Below, piece by piece: positions 34,234 to 42,800 of a DNA stretch of 64,000 nucleotides. The position numbers and the translations under genes are program-made. Within the stretch, counting starts at the first letter, position 1. Each line of letters starts with the position of its first letter. The DNA is from Paenibacillus aceris (GTDB lineage: Bacteria > Bacillota > Bacilli > Paenibacillales > NBRC-103111). The stretch spans positions 62,001-126,000 of the forward strand of contig NZ_JAGGKV010000012.1 in NCBI RefSeq assembly GCF_017874035.1, given 5' to 3'. The notes beneath the pieces were generated by a model. It was given only the letters and a program-made list of their open reading frames with translations. It did no database searches and was not told the DNA's origin.

Positions 34234-35181
34234 ATGCTAGCCCGCAAATATACGATTTCTACGCTAGTAATCGCACTTGCCGTGTTCATAGGTTTTACCG
34301 TGAAGAATCCGGAGAACATGGCACTAAACGCTGCATACTCCAATACGAGCGATAATGAATCGATAACAGTTGATCCGACGCTGGCGCAACCGGCGGAAAC
34401 GGCAAGGCCGGTAACGGAGGAAAGGATAGAGGCTGTGCACGATCCAGCGCCTACCGCAGCAACTCCGGCGGTGACGGCTAAGCCGAGGACGAAGCCTTCA
34501 GCGACGCCCAAAGCTTCATCTCCCAGCATCTCGCCACCTGCAGCTGCGCCAAGCGAGGACGTGACTCCTACGGCAACTCCGGCGCCAACGTCAGCAGAAG
34601 AGAACTTTACGCCTGCGGCTAGCAGTACGCCCTCTGTAATTAAGGCAGCACCAGAGCAGATTCGGGAGGGAGATGACCCCGTTCCGAATGTTAAGAAAGT
34701 GAATCTTCCCTCAGCCGAAATCGTGAAAATCAAAGAACAATATGAACGGATAGCGGGTTCAGATACCAATGAAGCGACATGGAAACGCAAGGCCGATCAG
34801 CTCATCGTCAAAGGGATGAGCTTCCTTGGGACTCCCTATGTATTCGGAGCAAAGGGAGGCCAAACCGATTCATTTGACTGCTCCTCTTTCCTCCAATACC
34901 TGTTTGGTTCGCAAAAAGTGGCCTTGCCGCGTGATTCCAGGCAGCAAAGCCAGCATGGGACAGAGGTATCCATCGACGAACTGCGCGAGGGCGATCTCGT
35001 TTTTTTCACTACGCCCAAAAGAAAAAACAAAGACGGAATCGAACGGATTGGCCATGTGGCGGTCTATATGGGCAACGGTCTAATGCTGCATACTTTCCGC
35101 CCGGGTATTGGCGTTACCGTGTCTGAGCTGGATGGTACATGGAAAGATCGCTTTGTTAAGGCTAAGCGGGTTCTGTCTTAA
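34234..35181 (+). CDS. NlpC/P60 family peptidoglycan hydrolase
   Basis: 315 residues. One N-terminal hydrophobic segment (about 7-22) is a signal or anchor. A long Ala/Pro/Thr-rich linker runs from about 50 to 150. The C-terminal NlpC/P60 domain has catalytic Cys216 (FDCSSFLQYLF) and His274 (RIGHVAVYMGNG). It would act as a D,L-endopeptidase on the cell wall. ATG 34234 is fixed by AGGAGG six bases upstream. The stop overlaps the stop of the convergent deacetylase by four bases. Confidence 0.92.
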   Translation: MLARKYTISTLVIALAVFIGFTVKNPENMALNAAYSNTSDNESITVDPTLAQPAETARPVTEERIEAVHDPAPTAATPAVTAKPRTKPSATPKASSPSISPPAAAPSEDVTPTATPAPTSAEENFTPAASSTPSVIKAAPEQIREGDDPVPNVKKVNLPSAEIVKIKEQYERIAGSDTNEATWKRKADQLIVKGMSFLGTPYVFGAKGGQTDSFDCSSFLQYLFGSQKVALPRDSRQQSQHGTEVSIDELREGDLVFFTTPKRKNKDGIERIGHVAVYMGNGLMLHTFRPGIGVTVSELDGTWKDRFVKAKRVLS

Positions 35182-35906
35182 TGAATTTTGGCAGGGATAG
35201 CCTTATTATAGCTCAGTAGCTCCGAGACAGTGATTAGCTTGTATCCTCTGTTTTTTAATTCAGGCAAAATAATTTTCAACGCTTGGATGGTTTGCGTCGG
35301 TCCTTCAATATAGTCATGAAACAGGACGATATTCCCGTTTTTCGCGTTTTTCAGCACACTGTTCACAATTCGGTTGACCCCTGGCGTATTCCAATCCTTC
35401 GTATCCAACTGCCAGCTCCACATGATCATTTTATAGCCTTCATCCTTGACGACCGACACAAGGCGGTCATTGTAGAAGCCTCCGGGTGGACGAAACAATT
35501 GAGACCGCTGTCCGGTTTTTGCAACAATCAGATCTTCGGTCGTATTCAGCTCCTTCTTGATGTTGGTTTTTCGCCCTATATAGGCATGGGAGTATGTATG
35601 ATTGGCAATCTCGTGACCTTCCCGAGCCGTTCGCTCCAGAACGTCGGGGTAGAGCTGAATCTTGTTGCCCACAACGAAGAATGTTGCCTTCGCCTCATAC
35701 TGCTTCAACAGCTCCAAAACTTGATCCGTATACTTGGGGTGTGGGCCGTCATCGAATGTTAACGCAATGACCTTCTCATCCGTATTCACTTCCCATACAA
35801 TTTCTCCCCGTGTTTCATAATAAGCTCGGTCTTTCTTAGGGGCGGCGCTGGCTGCGACGGGCTGCATCAAAAATATGCAAATACACAAAGCTGCAATAAT
35901 TCTCAT
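35178..35906 (-). CDS. Secreted polysaccharide deacetylase (NodB domain, PdaA/PdaB-like)
   Basis: 242 residues. The signal peptide is cleaved near SAAP (about 20-22). NodB motifs are intact: TFDDGPH (Asp52-Asp53), the Zn pair HTYSH (103-107), RPPGG, DTKDW and LFHD. It deacetylates N-acetyl groups of peptidoglycan or a related glycan outside the cell, as PdaB-type enzymes do in spore-cortex formation. AAGGAG five bases upstream supports the ATG. It converges with the NlpC/P60 gene with no room for a terminator. Confidence 0.92.
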   Translation of the reverse strand: MRIIAALCICIFLMQPVAASAAPKKDRAYYETRGEIVWEVNTDEKVIALTFDDGPHPKYTDQVLELLKQYEAKATFFVVGNKIQLYPDVLERTAREGHEIANHTYSHAYIGRKTNIKKELNTTEDLIVAKTGQRSQLFRPPGGFYNDRLVSVVKDEGYKMIMWSWQLDTKDWNTPGVNRIVNSVLKNAKNGNIVLFHDYIEGPTQTIQALKIILPELKNRGYKLITVSELLSYNKAIPAKIH

Positions 35907-35962
35907 GATGTCTCCTTATTTGGTTTAGTATAAGTAGCGTTTCCAATTACCAAAAAAGGAAT

Positions 35963-36541
35963 TCAAGATTTCGGCGGTTCCCCTCCATTTGCATTTCCAT
36001 TCCCGTTTCCATTTCCGTTCCCATTCCCATTCCCATTCCCATTCCCATTCCCATTCCCATTCCCATTCCCATTCCCATTTCCGTTCCCATTCCCATTCCC
36101 ATTGCCACTAAAGAAGGTTGTCGTGAGCGCCTTAATTTTTTCCATGAACTTGCCATAGCCGTATCCGGTCAAAAAAGCGATCGAGATGCGTGCAGACATT
36201 GAATCGTCGACCTGCAGCAGCATAATGCCGCTCTCGAACAGGACGATAGTGATAATAGCAGAGCCAAAGCAGAGGATTGGCCTCATGAAATACCAGTACA
36301 TCCACTGTGAGGTAAGGTCATGATAATGCTCGTGGAACATTCTGAGCCCGTACAACGCTCCGCCCAAAGCACCGGCAAAGCCAAAGCTGGCGTACTCATG
36401 GAACTGGCTTACGTCAATGCCTAACAGCTTACCTTGAACAGACCCGCTGCCGAGCACAGCCATCATCCAGAGACTGCCGATGAACCATGCGAGTAGATAA
36501 ACGAAGATGATCTGCTTGCCGAAGCGTTTTAAGGGGTCCAA
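35963..36541 (-). CDS. Membrane protein with Gly-Asn repeat tail, unknown function
   Basis: 192 residues. There are four hydrophobic segments (about 10-30, 52-70, 86-108, 117-130) with no recognised motif, then from residue 146 about twenty Gly-Asn-type dipeptides and the end GGEPPKS. The start is TTG 36541 with GGCGGTGA upstream, 24 bases after the glycosyltransferase, so they are probably co-transcribed. The tail is encoded by a hexanucleotide array. Function is unknown; a role in envelope or lipid metabolism is suggested only by its neighbour. Confidence 0.7.
   Translation of the reverse strand: MDPLKRFGKQIIFVYLLAWFIGSLWMMAVLGSGSVQGKLLGIDVSQFHEYASFGFAGALGGALYGLRMFHEHYHDLTSQWMYWYFMRPILCFGSAIITIVLFESGIMLLQVDDSMSARISIAFLTGYGYGKFMEKIKALTTTFFSGNGNGNGNGNGNGNGNGNGNGNGNGNGNGNGNGNGNGNANGGEPPKS
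35986..36105. repeat. Hexanucleotide tandem array (CATTCC)n, about 20 units
   Basis: On the + strand about twenty consecutive 6-bp units CATTCC with variants CATTTC, CGTTCC, CGTTTC, CATTTG and CATTGC. On the coding strand each unit is GGNAAY-like and encodes Gly-Asn. The long central block is perfectly repeated, so slippage should change tail length in two-residue steps without frameshift. Confidence 0.92.
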
Positions 36542-36565
36542 AAAAAATCACCGCCCTATACATGG

Positions 36566-37747
36566 TTAATACCATTGTATGAGCGGTGTCGTTGTTGATG
36601 CCTGCCGATAGGGGCGTTGTTCGGATAACTTTAAATACTGAATGATCGTTCTAGAGCAGTCCTGCGCACCGAATTTCTGAAGTTTGCGGATCGAGGTGCG
36701 GCGTTCCGACAGCTCGGGATATTGCTCAAGCAGCAGCTTGAACCAGTGATCGACCATTTCAAGCGATGTAATCATTTGACCATAGCCTTGGTCTTGAAAA
36801 TACTGGCAATTCATTTCTTCCTGACCCGGAATTGGGCTGTAGAAGAGCATTGGAATGCCTTTGGCCATGGCTTCGGTGCATGTCATTCCACCCGGCTTGG
36901 TGATTAATAAATCCGAGATGTCCATCAGTTTATTAATCTCATTGGTGTATCCAATCAAATGAATATTCGGCTGCCGGAAAATGTCTTCCTCTAATAGCTG
37001 TTGGCGCGCTTTCTCATTTGTCCCCAGACAGATGAGAAGCTGAATATCCTTGCTCCAGCTGGCCAAATACGTTAACAGCTCTTCTTTTTCTTCCTTTTTA
37101 AAAACGCCCCAGCCGCCGCCCATCACCATCACCGTTGGCATGGCGTTAAGCCCGAACTGCTTGCGTGTCTGGACTTTGCTATGTTCGAGATGGAAATCCG
37201 GGTGCACGGGAATCCCTGTCACTTCAATGTGCGTCTCCGGCACACCGCGGGCGATTAGCCGCTCTTGTACCTTAGGAGTCGATACGAGGTACTTGTCTAC
37301 GGCAGAGTCAATCCAAGTGCCATGTACGTCGTAATCGGTAATGACCGTGAAGAGAGGCACCGAGAGGCCTGCACGCTTTAAGCGAGACACAATAATACTC
37401 GGAAAAGGGTGCGTACACACGATAATATCCGGCTTGAGCTGCTTAATAATCGCCTTGGTTTGGGAGTAAAACATGCGGTGCAGGAAGAGTCCTGCAACAC
37501 GGCTGAGTGACTTTTCATATTGATTACGGTAAAGCATACCATAGAGTTTGGGTTGTGAAGTAACCGTGCGGCGGTATGCCGAGAAGATCCAAGGCGCTAG
37601 GGTAGGATGCAAAAAAGCACCAAGCTCTATCACACGCGTAATGATTTCCGATGAGTTTTGTCGGAGCTCAACCGATAATGCGTGCGCAGCTTGTGTATGA
37701 CCTTTCCCAAAGCCCTCGGATAAAAGCAAAATCCGTTTTTTTCGCAA
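36566..37747 (-). CDS. MGDG synthase/UgtP-family glycosyltransferase
   Basis: About 393 residues of GT28/GT-B type. N-terminal LLLSEGFGKGHTQAAHAL is the acceptor-side signature of MGDG synthase and processive diacylglycerol glucosyltransferase (UgtP/YpfP). The C-terminal nucleotide-sugar site is ISDLLITKPGGMTCTEAMAKGIPMLF. It probably glycosylates diacylglycerol at the membrane to make glycolipid anchors or precursors; undecaprenyl-type acceptors are also possible. TTG 37747 is preferred over GTG 37756 because the AAAGG site overlaps the latter and gives 8-base spacing to the former. Confidence 0.88.
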   Translation of the reverse strand: MRKKRILLLSEGFGKGHTQAAHALSVELRQNSSEIITRVIELGAFLHPTLAPWIFSAYRRTVTSQPKLYGMLYRNQYEKSLSRVAGLFLHRMFYSQTKAIIKQLKPDIIVCTHPFPSIIVSRLKRAGLSVPLFTVITDYDVHGTWIDSAVDKYLVSTPKVQERLIARGVPETHIEVTGIPVHPDFHLEHSKVQTRKQFGLNAMPTVMVMGGGWGVFKKEEKEELLTYLASWSKDIQLLICLGTNEKARQQLLEEDIFRQPNIHLIGYTNEINKLMDISDLLITKPGGMTCTEAMAKGIPMLFYSPIPGQEEMNCQYFQDQGYGQMITSLEMVDHWFKLLLEQYPELSERRTSIRKLQKFGAQDCSRTIIQYLKLSEQRPYRQASTTTPLIQWY

Positions 37748-37824
37748 GGAACTCACCTTTCTTTGTCAACCATATAAATCCTATCCATAAATTAGACGCC
37801 ACGAGCGGGTGGAAGCCCTGCAAG

Positions 37825-38403
37825 TTAAGCGCTTGAGGAGGCTTTACGTTTGGATGCGTAGCATTTGCGGCAGACCGGAACATAACTCTCGTTCCCGCCG
37901 ATTTGAATCTGTTCTCCGTGGAAAATAGGCTCGCCATCCTTACAGCGCATGTTCATGATCGCTTTCTTGTCGCAGTACCAGCAGACCGTTTTAATTTCCT
38001 CGATCGTGTCCGCGGCGGCAATCAGTGCCGTGCTTCCTTCAAAAAGTTGACCCATGAAATCCGCGCGCAACCCGTACGCGATAACCGGAATGTTCAAATC
38101 ATCGACAATCTCGATCAACTGTGCGACCTGATGTTTGGTCAAAAATTGCGCCTCGTCCACAAGAATGCAGTTGGGAAGCTCATTTTTCGCCAGTTCAACC
38201 ATATCTAGTGTGTCGTCTACAACGATGGCATTCTTTTGCATACCGATTCGGGATACGACTTTACCGACGCCAAAACGGTCATCTACGACAGAGGTTAAGA
38301 GGAGAACTTTTTTTCCTTGTTCTTCATAATTATGCGCTACGCGCAGTACTTCAATGGATTTGCCGCTGTTCATCGTGCCATAACGGAAATATAATTTTGC
38401 CAA
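37825..38403 (-). CDS. tdk: Thymidine kinase
   Basis: 192 residues, the normal length of the type II enzyme. P-loop GTMNSGKS (9-16), Walker-B-like CILVDEAQFL, the lasso-domain Zn ligands CWYC and CRKC, and the thymidine-binding GNESYVPVCR are all present. It phosphorylates thymidine to dTMP for salvage. The start is TTG 38403 preceded by GAGGGG. It lies between an HD hydrolase and a glycosyltransferase on the same strand. Confidence 0.96.
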   Translation of the reverse strand: MAKLYFRYGTMNSGKSIEVLRVAHNYEEQGKKVLLLTSVVDDRFGVGKVVSRIGMQKNAIVVDDTLDMVELAKNELPNCILVDEAQFLTKHQVAQLIEIVDDLNIPVIAYGLRADFMGQLFEGSTALIAAADTIEEIKTVCWYCDKKAIMNMRCKDGEPIFHGEQIQIGGNESYVPVCRKCYASKRKASSSA

Positions 38404-38432
38404 GCTGGGCCAGTCCCCTCTGAAGATTAAGA

Positions 38433-39410
38433 TTATAGGTTAAAAAAATAAGTAGCTGTCAGGGAATTGAGCTCTTCTAATTTCACGGCAGCTTGGAAGC
38501 TAGTTTCGGAAGCGGGTTTATCACCAATTAACGGCTGCTTTTTGTATATTTTACGAATGTTCACTTCAATACTGCCCTTAACCGGCTCTTCCGTAATTTG
38601 AATGCGATGGGGCTCGTACATCAAGACATTCATTGTGTCTCTGGCAATTGGGTTCGTGCTTTGCAGCAGCTCTTGAATGAGCTCATGATCCAATAAAGAG
38701 GGAAGACGCTCCTTCATACCCGGGTTTGACTCGCAGTGATGAGCAACCGCTTTGGCCAGCAGCGCATCCATGGCGAGAAACGGGGGACTAAGGAAAATAC
38801 GGTGGTCTTCCACGACCGCATGAATGAGGGCCGCCGCTGTTTCTTCATCTGTTTCTATATAATTCCCGCGAAGGCGGAGCTTTCGGACAAGCTCGGATGG
38901 CGGCAGCAGCTGCTGACCCGCATAGTAGGTATCTCGCAGGAAACTGTCCAAATGATCTAGACCCATCAAGGACGTTTTATTCGTTAGAGGGCTGTCCTGT
39001 TTCAATATGGACACGATCGCTGTCGGGGAAATACCATGCTCGGTCAGAATGTCGGCAATCGTTCCGCCAAGAATCAATCTCTCCGTATGCATATGGTGGT
39101 CATAGCCGAGAGTTCTTTCCACCGCGTGGGAAAAGGGCAAATGCCCGATGTCATGTAAAAGTGCAGCGATGCGAAGCAAGGGCTCGTCCGGACAAAAATG
39201 GGCCATTAAAGACCATACACCGACCGTATGCTCGAACCGTGAATGGGTCATTGGCGAAAAAAGCGCAGAAGCTCCGAAATGATGCAAGAACTTCAAGCGT
39301 CGAACCGGCTGCGCTCGGAAAAGCTGGACTTCAACCGGGTGGGCTTGTATGTGCCACTTATATAAGGGCTCCCGAATCATCCCAGTCGAAAAAGTATGCT
39401 GTAGACTCAA
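38433..39410 (-). CDS. HD-domain phosphohydrolase (dGTPase/SAMHD1-like)
   Basis: 325 residues. The first HD ligand is His61 in RFEHTVGVW, then His86-Asp87 in LLHDIGHLPFSHAVE and the later Asp in MGLDHLDSFLRDTYY. This is the deoxynucleotide triphosphohydrolase/SAMHD1-type pattern. The start is TTG 39410, with AGGAGG nine bases upstream; the frame is open further upstream, but that stretch has no ribosome-binding site. It lies 30 bp before thymidine kinase, a plausible pairing in deoxynucleotide metabolism. It is divergent from glutamate synthase. Confidence 0.85.
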   Translation of the reverse strand: MSLQHTFSTGMIREPLYKWHIQAHPVEVQLFRAQPVRRLKFLHHFGASALFSPMTHSRFEHTVGVWSLMAHFCPDEPLLRIAALLHDIGHLPFSHAVERTLGYDHHMHTERLILGGTIADILTEHGISPTAIVSILKQDSPLTNKTSLMGLDHLDSFLRDTYYAGQQLLPPSELVRKLRLRGNYIETDEETAAALIHAVVEDHRIFLSPPFLAMDALLAKAVAHHCESNPGMKERLPSLLDHELIQELLQSTNPIARDTMNVLMYEPHRIQITEEPVKGSIEVNIRKIYKKQPLIGDKPASETSFQAAVKLEELNSLTATYFFNL

Positions 39411-39645
39411 AGCAGCGTTCCTCCTAGGCTGTGAAATCTGGATGTATGTTTCATTGCAGCGCATTAGCTATCATAGCATGAAACATAGAAAGTTCGCTAT
39501 CATGAGCGTATGAAAAAGCATCGTAAAACATGCCTGACAACCCGAACAGCCATGCACAGAACGGCTGCGGCGGATCTTTCTCTTCCAAATCCATTTTTTA
39601 GGGCTATCTTATAAAAATATTAAAATGAAAACCTTTACATTTTAA

Positions 39646-39677
39646 TTGAACTATACTATTTCTGGTGTTAATATAAT
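39646..39677 (+). promoter_or_regulatory. Probable promoter of the glutamate synthase operon
   Basis: TTGAAC (39646-39651), then TAATAT at 17 bases (39669-39674) overlapping TATAAT at 20 bases (39672-39677), in a very AT-rich stretch. It leaves a leader of about 140 bases. The remaining part of the 412-bp gap shows no gene; I could not find a convincing TnrA/GlnR box. Confidence 0.45.
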
Positions 39678-39822
39678 ATAAAAAATATTGAGACTATTTC
39701 ACCAATTTACACTATTCAATATATTGGATGAAATACGAGTCACCACGTTTCGACAATTTAATACTTTAAAGCGTACATTGGACAAAGTGAGTCCAAAAAC
39801 CAGAAAAGAAAGGTTGCACAAC

Positions 39823-42800
39823 ATGACCAAAAACGGGTTACCTCCCAAACAAGGATTGTACGATCCTCAGTTCGAGCGTGATGCCTGCGGTATTGGCTTT
39901 GTAGCGAATATTAAAGGCGTGAAATCGCATGAAATCGTCAAGCAAGCGCTTCGTGTACTTTGCAATTTAGATCATCGCGGTGGTCAAGGCAGTGAGCAGA
40001 ACACGGGCGACGGAGCGGGCATTTTGATGCAAATTCCGGATACGTATCTCCAAGTTGCTTGTGCGGAGGAGAACATCAAGCTTCCTGCAGCAGGGCACTA
40101 TGGTGTGGGTATGGTCTATTTGCCTCAGGATTTGGAGGCGCGCCAAGCATGCGAGAAAATCATTGAGCGCATTGTTAGCGAGGAAGGGCAGCAATTCTTA
40201 GGTTGGCGAACTGTTCCTACAGATAACAGCTCACTTGGAGAATCCGCGAAATCGGCAGAACCTTTCGTACGCCAAGTATTTATTGGAGAAAGCGCGGGTG
40301 TGGCGAGCAATCTCGATTTTGAACGGAAGCTGTATGTTATACGTAAACTATCTGAAAACGCTATCAAAGCGTCGCTTCATGACACCCAATTTTACTATTC
40401 TAGCTTGTCTAGCAGAACAATTGTTTATAAAGGGATGTTGACGCCTGAGCAGGTCGACGCATATTACGTTGAATTACAAGACGCTAAGGTGGAGTCTGCG
40501 CTTGCACTCGTTCACTCCCGTTTCAGTACGAATACATTCCCAAGCTGGGAGCGTGCGCATCCATACCGCTATCTCATTCATAACGGCGAAATCAATACGC
40601 TGCGGGGAAATGTGAACTGGATGTATGCGCGTCAGGCGATGTGCGATTCGGAACTATTTGGCGAAGATTTCAAACGCATTCTTCCTATTATTGATACTGA
40701 TGGCTCTGATTCGCAAATGTTTGATAATACGCTCGAATTCCTGATGCTTTCAGGTCGCTCTTTGCCTCATGCGGCGATGATGATGGTTCCTGAGCCATGG
40801 TCCAAGCATGAATCCATGGATGACACCAAAAAAGCATTCTACGAGTATCACAGCACACTCATGGAGCCCTGGGATGGACCTGCTGCAATTGCTTTCACCG
40901 ACGGCAGTCAGATCGGTGCCATCCTAGACCGCAACGGCCTGCGTCCTTCGCGTTACTACGTAACGACGGACGATTTGATCGTACTGGCTTCTGAAGTTGG
41001 TGTTTTGGATATTGAGCCTGAGCGAATTTTGTACAAAGACCGCCTCAGACCAGGACGAATGCTGCTTGTTGATACCGTTGAAGGCCGTATTGTAACCGAT
41101 GAGGAAATAAAGAACGGTATTGCCAGCGAGCAGCCCTATCGCGATTGGCTGAATGAGCATCTTGTGTCGCTCGAAGATCTGGACGATGCGCCACTTGTGC
41201 TTGGTTCCGATCATGACACGGTATTGCAGCGCCAGCAAGCATTTGGCTACACATTTGAGCAGCTGCGCAAAATTCTAGAACCAATGCCCAAAACGGGCGT
41301 GGACCCCATTGGTTCAATGGGTACGGATACACCGCTGGCTGTGCTGTCCGACCGTCCGCAGCTGCTGTATAACTACTTCAAGCAGTTGTTCGCGCAGGTA
41401 ACTAACCCGCCGATCGATGCGAACTTCGAAGAAATTATTACGGCGCAGGGCACAACGATCGGGCCAGAGCGTAACCTCATTAGTCCTGAACCGGCCAGCT
41501 GCCGCCAAATTCGTTTGAAAACGCCGTTCCTCTCAAATGAAGAGCTGGCGAAGCTGCGCCACATTCAGCGTGAGGGCTTCAAAACGGTTACCTTGCCTAC
41601 ACTTTTCGAAGCCTCGCAAGGTACGGCGGGACTGGAAGATGCGATGCAAGCTCTCTATGCAGCGGCAGATGCGGCGATTCAGGACGGAGCTTCCTTGTTA
41701 ATTTTGTCAGACCGCGGCTTGGACGTTACAAAAGCGCCGATTCCAGCGCTGCTAGCGACGTCAGGGCTTCATCACCATTTGATTCGCCAAGGCACACGGA
41801 CCAAAGTGAGCTTGCTTGTCGAGTCCGGGGAACCGCGTGAAGTGCATCATTTTGCTTTACTGCTTGGCTATGGCGCAGGCGCGATCAATCCGTATCTGGC
41901 GCTCGAAACATTAGATGACATGATTAGACGCAATCAGCTTACCGGCGTTGATCATGATAAAGCTACCTATAATTACATCAAGGCAGTGACGAAGGGCGTC
42001 GTGAAAGTTTTGGCGAAAATGGGCATTTCCACGATTCAAAGCTATCGTGGGGCGCAAATTTTCGAAGCGATCGGCCTCAGCCAAGAGCTGGTCGATACGT
42101 ATTTTACATGGACGTATACGCCTGTTGGCGGCATAGGCATCGAGGTTGTGGCTAAGGAAGCGGTGCTTCGCCACACCCGCGCTTTCTCTGAGCAAGAGGG
42201 GCGCGATAAGGTGCTCGATACGGGCGGTGACTTGCAGTGGCGCCGGGATGGAGAAGATCATCTCTACACGCCGGAAACGGTGCATGCCCTTCAATCGGCG
42301 GTTCGTACGAACAACTACGCGATGTATAAGAATTTCTCTAAGCTCATCAAGCGCGAAGATGAGAAATATATGGCGCTGCGCGGGCTTCTGACCTTCAAGG
42401 AAGGCCGTCAGCCGATCCCGATCGAAGAGGTGGAGCCGATCGAGTCGATTTTTAGGCGCTTCAAGACGGGAGCCATGTCCTATGGCTCTATCTCCAAAGA
42501 AGCGCATGAGACGATTGCGATTGCGATGAACCGCATCGGCGGCAAGAGCAACACCGGCGAGGGAGGCGAGCATCCGGAGCGCTTCACGCCGGATGCGAAC
42601 GGCGACCTGCGCCGCAGCGCGATCAAGCAGGTGGCGTCCGGCCGCTTCGGCGTCACGAGCCATTATCTCGTCAACGCGGACGAGATTCAGATCAAGATGG
42701 CGCAGGGCGCGAAGCCCGGCGAGGGCGGTCAGCTCCCGGGTACCAAGGTGTACCCTTGGGTGGCCGAGGTTCGGGGCGTTACGCCAGGCGTAGGTTTGAT

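Noticed and set aside
39600..39822. TnrA/GlnR box upstream of glutamate synthase
   Set aside because: An AT-rich stretch beginning TGTTAATATAA looks similar at the left half but lacks the TNACA right half.
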